From NCBI GenBank assembly GCA_937889795.1, contig CALBZH010000541.1, positions 1 through 12,531 on the forward strand: a DNA stretch of 12,531 bases, read 5' to 3'. Below are positions 7,958 through 12,531 of this stretch, one piece after another; position 1 is the first letter of the stretch; the number at the start of each line of letters is the position of its first letter. Made by a program: the position numbers and the translations under genes. Below the pieces are notes generated by a model, which was not told the DNA's origin, did no database searches, and worked only from the letters and a program-made list of their open reading frames with translations. Source of the DNA: an uncultured Syntrophobacteraceae bacterium (GTDB taxonomy: Bacteria > Desulfobacterota > Syntrophobacteria > Syntrophobacterales > Syntrophobacteraceae).

Positions 7958-7986
7958 ATCCTACTGAAAACAGTCCGGCAGATCAA
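7958..7986 (-). promoter_or_regulatory. Sigma-70-type promoter candidate for the nitroreductase gene
   Basis: On the minus strand TTGATC (7986-7981) and TAGGAT (7963-7958) are separated by exactly 17 nt. Each matches 4 of 6 consensus positions. The predicted transcription start near 7951 leaves a leader of about 48 nt with a good ribosome site before ATG 7903. Confidence 0.5.
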
Positions 7987-8544
7987 CGCAGAGCGCGGTG
8001 ATTCTCCATTGAGGATCGAGCGGAATCTCAGGTGTCGGTTCCCACCAGGCATCCGGATCATCTTTGTCTCTTGAAGAGATCAATAGAATGCATTTGCACA
8101 TTTATGTTTCAATCATATTCATACTTTTAAGTAAAGCACACAACCTTCCTATTGTTTAAAGGAAGAATTTATAATTCCAACTCTAAAGAATAATACTATT
8201 CATCTATCTTAAATCCATAGACATTTAAGCCTTCTGCCAGTAGAATGCAAATCACTTAGGGCTTTTTGAGATGGTCTTCACGTTGGGGAAGCTGTCGGCC
8301 GCACCCGTGGCCTGCGTCGTGCAATCCGAGTGAGACAGACAGGAAACGAAGCGGCCTGTGCTAACAAGGGGCAAGCACACGGTGGGCGATCGGAGCGCGT
8401 CGGCGCTCGCTCCTCGAGCCTCCCTTTTCAGAGGGAGGAATCACTCCAGGAGGACTTGGCACGGGCGCTTTCGATTCACAGAGAGGTGGGAGATTGTATT
8501 CACGTGGCTGAAGAGGGATCGCAGAACGAAGAAAGGAAAGCACA
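7987..8544 (+). other. Long non-coding stretch with an AT-rich island and hairpins upstream of the porin-like gene
   Basis: I find no convincing gene here; short open frames are random in composition. Positions about 8085-8235 are strikingly AT-rich compared with the GC-rich surroundings. They include the hairpin CTTCCT (8145-8150)/AGGAAG (8160-8165) and several -10-like words such as TATAAT at 8170-8175, but I could not pair these with a good -35 box at normal spacing. Beyond 8350 the sequence becomes GC-rich and structured, with two strong hairpins described separately. The stretch probably contains the promoter and a long 5' leader of the outer-membrane protein gene. Confidence 0.4.
8392..8438 (+). 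promoter_or_regulatory. Two tandem hairpins in the leader of the porin-like gene
   Basis: The first hairpin is GAGCGC (8393-8398), loop GTCG, GCGCTC (8403-8408). An overlapping alternative pairs GGAGCG (8392-8397) with CGCTCC (8408-8413), so two mutually exclusive folds exist. The second is CCTCCCT (8419-8425), loop TTTCAG, AGGGAGG (8432-8438), a perfect 7-bp stem. Neither is followed by a T run, so they are not simple terminators. A role in mRNA stability or translation control is possible. No known riboswitch class was recognised. Confidence 0.4.
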
Positions 8545-9393
8545 ATGGAGGCAAAGAGGAACTGGGGAATGAGGGGCGCTGTCATGATTGTTCTGTGCGC
8601 AGGGATGGTTTTGGGGGCCAACATCGCGCGCGCACAGGAGCAAGCACCACAGGAAGAGGCAAAAGCAGAGGAGCCCAAGCTGACGGCGACGTTTTCCGTG
8701 GACTTTTTAAACCAGTACGTCTGGCGAGGTTACGCCCTGAGCGACGCTCAAAAAGGCATGGTCATCCAGCCATCCGCCACGGTGAGCTACAGGGGGTTTT
8801 CCCTCAATGTCTGGGGCAATTTTGATACGAACGACAGAACCGCGCTGGAAATGGGTCCGGCCTGGAACGAGACCGACTTCACTTTCAGCTACACCCACGA
8901 ACTGGTGAAGAATCTTAACGCCTCGATCGGAATCATTTACTACCTGTTGAACAATGTGGATGATTCCTTTGAGCTCTACGCCGGGCTGGCCTACACCTTT
9001 CCATGGCTCACCGTCGGTCTCACCGGCTACCGGGAAATGTCACACTATCCCGGCTGGTGGGTCACTCTGGACCTGTCGAAAAACATCAAGCTTCCCTGTT
9101 ACGACTGGAGCATTGATCTAGGAGCCACATTCATCTACCAGGATTCCAACGACAGAGGCGCCTACCCGAGCCCTCCGAAGTTTGATCCGTTTGATAAGGC
9201 CTACTCCAACTTTCACGCGGGCATTCTGTCGGCAGCGATCAACTTCCCGATCGGAAAATACGTCACGATCTCCCCGAAGATTGGATTCTCCTTTCCCCTT
9301 AGCGGCGAAGCAGATGACGAAATTGAATTCATCTCCTGGGATCACGACAGCACCCACGTTTGGGGCGGTTTGCGTGTGATGGCAGCTTTCTGA
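8545..9393 (+). CDS. Outer-membrane beta-barrel protein, TorF/TIGR02001-like
   Basis: This is a 282-residue exported protein. The N-terminus has basic residues, a hydrophobic core (about 12-25) and an ARAQ signal-peptidase site near 28-31, then a short Glu/Ala/Pro-rich linker. The mature part alternates hydrophobic and polar residues as in transmembrane beta-strands and ends in a terminal phenylalanine, the usual outer-membrane insertion signal. The first strand, FSVDFLNQYVWRGYALSD, resembles the opening YVWRG-type strand of TorF/TIGR02001 putative porins, and NVWGNFDTND supports this. Barrel proteins diverge fast, so the family call is tentative. AAAGGAAAG lies about 7 nt before ATG 8545. 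It is a single-gene unit between a long leader and a strong terminator. The transported solute is unknown. Confidence 0.75.
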   Translation: MEAKRNWGMRGAVMIVLCAGMVLGANIARAQEQAPQEEAKAEEPKLTATFSVDFLNQYVWRGYALSDAQKGMVIQPSATVSYRGFSLNVWGNFDTNDRTALEMGPAWNETDFTFSYTHELVKNLNASIGIIYYLLNNVDDSFELYAGLAYTFPWLTVGLTGYREMSHYPGWWVTLDLSKNIKLPCYDWSIDLGATFIYQDSNDRGAYPSPPKFDPFDKAYSNFHAGILSAAINFPIGKYVTISPKIGFSFPLSGEADDEIEFISWDHDSTHVWGGLRVMAAF

Positions 9394-9443
9394 GATCGAG
9401 ATGCTTAGACAGGGTGCTTGAAATCAGATACATCTCTGAATCG

Positions 9444-9496
9444 AAATGCCCTCATTCCTTCACGCCCGAACCTTGGCTTGGCGGATGAGGGCATTT
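9444..9496. terminator. Strong stem-loop terminator, probably bidirectional
   Basis: A perfect 12-bp inverted repeat AAATGCCCTCAT (9444-9455) / ATGAGGGCATTT (9485-9496) with a 29-nt loop follows the porin-like stop by about 50 nt. It is followed by GCATTTT on the + strand. On the minus strand the stem itself ends in TTT, so it could also stop transcripts coming from the lipoprotein gene. The loop is longer than usual. Confidence 0.7.
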
Positions 9497-9520
9497 GCAT
9501 TTTCATTCCTCACTCCTGCG

Positions 9521-9601
9521 TCAGGCGACGCGCAACGGTAGGGAAAACGGCGGGAAGGGCGGTCAGGCGAGGAGAATTGCTTCGGTCCCGCATTAGGCGA
9601 C
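9521..9601 (+). repeat. Three short T(C/A)AGGCGA(C/G) direct repeats
   Basis: TCAGGCGAC (9521-9529), TCAGGCGAG (9563-9571) and TTAGGCGAC (9593-9601) occur within 81 nt downstream of the lipoprotein gene. An inverted copy, GTCGCCTAA, sits at 9968-9976 just upstream of the same gene. Short repeats like this can arise by chance in GC-rich DNA. Confidence 0.35.
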
Positions 9602-9613
9602 ATATTCGAACGA

Positions 9614-9937
9614 CTATTTCATCTTGCTGTACTTGGATACTTTTCCCTTGGCTGCTGTCAGAACCAGTGAATCGGCCGTTACCACGGCTTCCGTGGAGAG
9701 GCTCCCGAATGGTCCGAGGTTGATTTGAACGTGCTTCTCGTCCATAAAGACGTAAGGAACCGTAAGGGAAGTTGCTCCGCTGGTGACCGTGACGGTGCCA
9801 TTTCGAGAGAATTCGAGGGTTTCGGTCCCATCGATCTTCTGCCATTTCCCGACTACATCCCAGCTTGGCTTCAGGGAGCAGGAAGCGGCGAACACAACCA
9901 GCCCAATCACCAAGCACAAACGAACAGCTCTCATCAT
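9614..9937 (-). CDS. Small lipoprotein of unknown function
   Basis: The product is 107 residues. A basic start and hydrophobic stretch (RAVRLCLVIGLVVF) lead into a lipobox-like AASC, so it is likely lipidated at that cysteine and anchored in the envelope. The mature part reads like a small beta-rich domain beginning GKWQKIDGTETLEFSRNGTV. That resembles the short lipocalin-like or DUF5640-type modules, in which a GxW strand is followed by a typical gene-product pattern ending in a threonine/lysine-rich strand. This match is from memory and weak. GGAGG lies 5 nt before ATG 9937 and 8 nt before ATG 9934; either could be used. The upstream kinase stop is only 16 nt away, so the two are probably one transcript. 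Location suggests an envelope accessory to the sensor, but nothing in the sequence proves it. Confidence 0.75.
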   Translation of the reverse strand: MMRAVRLCLVIGLVVFAASCSLKPSWDVVGKWQKIDGTETLEFSRNGTVTVTSGATSLTVPYVFMDEKHVQINLGPFGSLSTEAVVTADSLVLTAAKGKVSKYSKMK

Positions 9938-9953
9938 GGTTGCCTCCATCCTT

Positions 9954-11774
9954 TCAGGGGGTAGCGAGTCGCCTAACGACGGGATCCCGAACAGCGCAGC
10001 AGCCGCTCCAGCCGGCACTTGTTGAATCCTTTACCTTTTTTGACTGTCTCTGTCCATCACCAATTCCCGAGCCAATCGCACCGGGAAGAGGCAAAAGCAT
10101 CTCAAACGTCGTCCCGATCCCCAGCGTGCTCGAGACTTCAATTTGGCCCTGGTGAGCCTCTATGATCTTGTGCACGTTGGCCAGCCCGAGCCCCACGCCA
10201 TCGGGCTTCGTGGTGAAATACGGATCGAATACGTGAGGCAAGTCCTCGGGGGCAATTCCTGTTCCCGAATCAGTCACCGAGAGATGCCCCCACCCATCAC
10301 GACGCTCAGCAGCGATACGCAGAATCCCTCCTCGGGCCATGGACTGCAGCGCGTTCAGACAAAGGTTGAGCAAGGCCCTTGAAAAGCGGTCTGCATCAAG
10401 GACAAGCTCCATATCCGCCGGCAGTACCCGAAATTCGATCTCGACGCCTCGCTCTTCGGCGGTACCCGCCAGGAGTTCTACGGTTTGATTGATGATCTCC
10501 GAACAGGCAACGGTTTCCATGTGGAGCTCTGTCGGCTTGGCATAGTCGAGGAGCTCGGTAACGACCCGGTTCAACCGTTCGACCTCCTGCACCATCACTT
10601 CGGCAATCCGCTTGCTGCGGTCGTCATCCTGAAAACGCCCGGCGAGAATGGTGGCGAACCCTTTAATCGAGCTCAGCGGGTTACGGATTTCATGAGCAAT
10701 ACCCGCGGCAAGACGGCCGAGCGACGCCAACCGCTCGCTGCGCCTCAATTGCTCCTCCAGCAGCTTGAGATTGCTGATGTCCGCCATCATCAGGACATGG
10801 CCCGCAGGACTCCCGCCGGCATCACGAAGGACTGCCGCGTTCACCAGCAGGGGAATCGGCACCCCGCCGGCAGTGCACGTGATTTCCCTCTCGACCACGA
10901 ATTCGTCTTGCTGGAGCCCCTGGAGGACGGGGAACAGGTCTTGGAACTGATCGATGTTGCCTTGAAGGTCCGCCCGGCCAAGAATGCGCCGGGCGGCCTC
11001 ATTGGACCGACTGATGGCCCCATCGGGGCTCGTGACGAGAAGTCCCACGGGCATCTGGTTTTCGATGGTGCAGGTGAGTGCGTGCATGTCTCTCAGGGAT
11101 CCGCGCGCACTCCGGTAATGATGGGCGTAGACCAGGGAGACGAACCCTCCGCCTCCCACGAGCAACATCAGGCCAAACAGGAGCAGCGTCCGCTGGAGAT
11201 CTTCGTTCCGAGCATGGTCGAACGGTGAAGGGTCCAAACCGACCACCATGAGCAGCTCCCGATCGAGGCGCTCCGACCCCGAGATCGAGCAGGCGCCCGC
11301 TCCATTGTGCCCTCCTCTCCCACGTCCTTGGTGCCACGGCTGAAAGAATCGAACCACTTCAAAGGAAGCGGTCTCGCCATCCAGGTACCGCTGGATCGTC
11401 TCTCCCCGCGCGGGAGCTTGAATCGGCAAGGTTTTTCCGACAAGACCCGGATCGCTGTGGGCCAGAACCAAACCGGATGTCGACACAACACCGACATACA
11501 AGACATCCGGCTGCTGTGCCGTTTCTTCCAGAAGCGTCTGGAGCTGGCCTCTCCCCCACCCCATCCCCGCCATTCCCGTCCGACTTCCCGCCTCCAGCGA
11601 GCGCACGAGCACGTTGGCCTGCGAAAGAAGCGTGCGGGACATGAATTCCTTTTCGCGATGATGACTCCTCCAGGCCAACACAGCCAGGATCACCGCCAGA
11701 ATGCCTACGGATCCGATGATGATCCAAGGTGAAAACCATACGAGCCGGGGAGGATGGCTGGTACGACGCATCAT
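9954..11774 (-). CDS. zraS: ZraS/HydH-type membrane sensor histidine kinase with inserted PAS-like domain
   Basis: This 606-residue kinase likely senses metal or envelope stress in the periplasm and phosphorylates an NtrC-family regulator. TM1 is at about 12-34, a periplasmic domain at 35-195 and TM2 at 196-217. The periplasmic part matches E. coli ZraS closely: NVLVRSLEAGSRTGM (54-68), LLEETAQQPDVLYVGV (81-96), LAHSDPGLVGKTL (104-116) and EVVRFFQPWHQG (139-150). H148, H156 and C162 are candidate metal ligands in the loop where ZraS has an HGMHN-type motif. A PAS-like domain at about 228-335 is an addition compared with ZraS. The core is complete: H-box HEIRNPLSSIKG with phospho-acceptor H361, N-box around N474, DSGTGI (502-507) and GVGLGLANV (526-534). 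A 40-residue tail after the catalytic domain is unusual. ATG 11774 (AGGAG 9 nt upstream) was preferred to GTG 11831. No response regulator follows. Confidence 0.92.
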   Translation of the reverse strand: MMRRTSHPPRLVWFSPWIIIGSVGILAVILAVLAWRSHHREKEFMSRTLLSQANVLVRSLEAGSRTGMAGMGWGRGQLQTLLEETAQQPDVLYVGVVSTSGLVLAHSDPGLVGKTLPIQAPARGETIQRYLDGETASFEVVRFFQPWHQGRGRGGHNGAGACSISGSERLDRELLMVVGLDPSPFDHARNEDLQRTLLLFGLMLLVGGGGFVSLVYAHHYRSARGSLRDMHALTCTIENQMPVGLLVTSPDGAISRSNEAARRILGRADLQGNIDQFQDLFPVLQGLQQDEFVVEREITCTAGGVPIPLLVNAAVLRDAGGSPAGHVLMMADISNLKLLEEQLRRSERLASLGRLAAGIAHEIRNPLSSIKGFATILAGRFQDDDRSKRIAEVMVQEVERLNRVVTELLDYAKPTELHMETVACSEIINQTVELLAGTAEERGVEIEFRVLPADMELVLDADRFSRALLNLCLNALQSMARGGILRIAAERRDGWGHLSVTDSGTGIAPEDLPHVFDPYFTTKPDGVGLGLANVHKIIEAHQGQIEVSSTLGIGTTFEMLLPLPGAIGSGIGDGQRQSKKVKDSTSAGWSGCCAVRDPVVRRLATP

Positions 11775-11854
11775 GGGGCTAGACTCCTGATTGTGATTCC
11801 CGTTGCCGCTGAGCACAAGCAGCGGCAGCACGACAACAGACCAAACCTGATTTT

Positions 11855-11870
11855 AGCAACTATGAGGCCA
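11855..11870 (-). promoter_or_regulatory. Sigma-54-type promoter upstream of the kinase gene
   Basis: On the minus strand the sequence TGGCCTCATAGTTGCT has GG (11869-11868) and GC (11857-11856) separated by 10 nt. It matches 9 of 12 defined positions of TGGCACGNNNNTTGCW, with a perfect -12 half (TTGCT). Predicted transcription starts about 70 nt before the kinase ATG. E. coli zraSR is also sigma-54 dependent, which supports the call. Confidence 0.6.
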
Positions 11871-11951
11871 GCTGCCTCGAAACGCGGGATCCAGAGCCAA
11901 AAAGAGCCCCTCTCTTTCGCAAGTGCATTGGGCGCTCCGAGCTGGGATAGA

Positions 11952-12041
11952 GTGCTGCACCGACTGCCGGCATCCGTTCCGAAAGTATCTGAATAAAAAC
12001 GATCCACCCTGCAGGGAGAATCTGGGTTATTTTTATCCAGA
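11952..12041. promoter_or_regulatory. Cluster of dyad symmetries, candidate activator-binding sites
   Basis: Between the two sigma-54-type promoters lie GTGCTGCAC (11952-11960), TGCCGGCA (11965-11972), the perfect palindrome CCCTGCAGGG (12007-12016) and TCTGG-N11-CCAGA (12021-12041). The last two sit roughly 120-155 nt upstream of the predicted + strand start, a usual distance for enhancer sites of NtrC-type activators. Which, if any, binds a regulator is unknown. Confidence 0.35.
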
Positions 12042-12137
12042 GAAACAAGTGCGAGCCGGGATCCAAATCGTTTGTGTCCTCCACTCTAAGCGAAAACATC
12101 AATTAGAATCCATACCTTAACGAGAAACGAGAGCAAA

Positions 12138-12153
12138 TGGCACGCCTGATGCC
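12138..12153 (+). promoter_or_regulatory. Sigma-54-type promoter for the secreted Cys-Pro-rich gene
   Basis: TGGCACGCCTGATGCC has GG (12139-12140) and GC (12151-12152) with exactly 10 nt between. It matches 10 of 12 defined positions of TGGCACGNNNNTTGCW, including a perfect -24 half. Transcription would begin near 12164, leaving a leader of about 125 nt to ATG 12289. Confidence 0.65.
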
Positions 12154-12288
12154 TAATGCTCCGGACGAAGGCAATGATGCCGGTTTCTGGAACGCCGGTT
12201 CCGCGCTAGTGCACGCATGCAGGGAATGCTGTTCGGCTGAGTGGAAGCGGTGGCCATTTCAGACAAAACTTAACAGGGAGAAGAGGTC

Positions 12289-12531
12289 ATGAAAAGAGCA
12301 ATGGCAATCGGTTTCGCATTGGTGCTTCTCACAATCATCGCCGCACCAAACGTGTATGCCCAGCAGACGGGACAGACGGATTCCCAGTCACAGCAAAACA
12401 CCTGGATCTGCCCACGAACGGGAGAACCTTGTCCCATGGGCGGCCAGGGACGCATGCACAGGGGGGGACGGGGCATGAGAGGCCAGAGAGGGAATTGTCC
12501 GATGGCTCAGAATTGCCCTTATTTTTCGCAA
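12289..12531 (+). CDS. Secreted Cys-Pro/Gly/Met-rich protein, possible ZraP-like metal-binding protein (3' end outside window)
   Basis: The frame is open to the right edge; 81 residues are visible. A signal peptide (MKRAMAIGFALVLLTIIAAP) ends in a likely VYA-QQ cleavage site at residue 24. After a Gln/Ser/Thr linker comes a region rich in Gly, Arg, Met and Cys with four Cys-Pro pairs: C41-P, C48-P-M, C70-P-M and C76-P-Y. Between them is GGQGRMHRGGRGMRGQRG. Such Met/His/Cys content suggests periplasmic metal binding. The gene is divergent from the ZraS-type kinase and has a sigma-54-type promoter, as E. coli zraP does. ZraP itself is a zinc-binding periplasmic chaperone of the Spy/CpxP group, but its helical core cannot be seen here because the window ends. 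AGGGAG (12275-12280) gives a good ribosome site 8 nt before the ATG. The gene call is firm, the ZraP link inferred. Confidence 0.75.
   Translation, partial: MKRAMAIGFALVLLTIIAAPNVYAQQTGQTDSQSQQNTWICPRTGEPCPMGGQGRMHRGGRGMRGQRGNCPMAQNCPYFSQ

Larger units (their letters stand above)
11775..12288. other. 514-nt divergent regulatory region between kinase and secreted-protein genes
   Basis: No coding sequence is supported here. It holds both sigma-54-type promoters and the dyads listed separately. Near 12181-12204 there is also GGAAC-GCC-GGTTCC (an inverted repeat within the + strand leader) and a repeated GCCGGTT. The length is generous for a bacterial divergent promoter and fits enhancer-dependent control of both genes. 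Confidence 0.6.

Noticed and set aside
8071..8083. TTGAAGAGATCAA, resembling an FNR-type box
   Set aside because: The half-sites are one base closer than the TTGAT-N4-ATCAA consensus and there is no paired promoter; likely chance.
8456..8474. TTGGCAC followed by GCTTTC before the porin-like gene, resembling a sigma-54 promoter
   Set aside because: The essential GC of the -12 element is not at the required 10-nt distance from GG.
8330..8572. 80-residue open frame just before the porin-like gene
   Set aside because: No ribosome site, random Arg/Glu/Gly-rich composition, and it runs into the start of the real gene in another frame.
9971..10027. Integron attC-like pair: GCCTAAC (9971-9977) and GTTGAAT (10021-10027)
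   Set aside because: Both fit the loose RYYYAAC/GTTRRRY rules, but the two ends do not complement each other, internal arms are missing, and the region codes for the kinase C-terminus. No attC could be built after the lipoprotein gene either.
10485..11228. 247-residue open frame on the + strand opposite the kinase
   Set aside because: Antisense shadow of the histidine kinase, whose motifs are complete on the other strand.

Overview
The window reads as chromosomal DNA of an anaerobic Desulfobacterota (deltaproteobacterial) bacterium, most plausibly a relative of Syntrophobacter. This rests on gene content (sirohydrochlorin branch enzyme next to a CcsA/HemX-type membrane protein and hemA, a lone tatA, a ZraS-type kinase), moderate-to-high GC and protein style. 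It is an inference, since no marker gene or rRNA is present. No mobile element, CRISPR array or RNA gene was found.

Layout. (1) Positions 1-2204, + strand: the 3' part of a polytopic membrane protein of unknown function, followed 1 nt later by rimO (ribosomal protein S12 methylthiotransferase). (2) 2205-3430: an intergenic stretch with a good sigma-70 promoter (TTGACA-N17-TATGAA) driving a long-chain polyprenyl diphosphate synthase, which probably makes the quinone side chain. (3) 3431-7342, + strand: a 342-nt gap, then a tight cluster: precorrin-2 dehydrogenase/sirohydrochlorin ferrochelatase, CcsA/HemX-like membrane protein (64-nt overlap), hemA, a six-cysteine 132-residue protein of unknown function, and tatA. 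It combines the first committed tetrapyrrole step, the siroheme branch, a putative haem-handling membrane protein and a Tat export component. (4) 7394-7903, - strand: a small nitroreductase with its own promoter, convergent with tatA. (5) 7904-8544: a long non-coding stretch with an AT-rich island and two strong hairpins, leading to (6) an outer-membrane beta-barrel protein (8545-9393), followed by a strong stem-loop terminator.

(7) 9614-12531 is the most interesting part. On the - strand lie a ZraS/HydH-type sensor kinase carrying an inserted PAS-like domain and, just downstream, a small lipoprotein. On the + strand, across a 514-nt divergent intergenic region, starts a secreted Cys-Pro/Gly/Met-rich protein that is cut by the window end. 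Both divergent genes have a GG-N10-GC sigma-54-type promoter, with dyad symmetries between them. This is the arrangement of the E. coli zraP / zraSR envelope-stress and metal-response locus, but the response regulator is not next to the kinase on the visible side, and the putative ZraP counterpart has an unusual Cys-Pro-repeat N-terminus. I regard it as a variant ZraPS-type metal/envelope-stress system.
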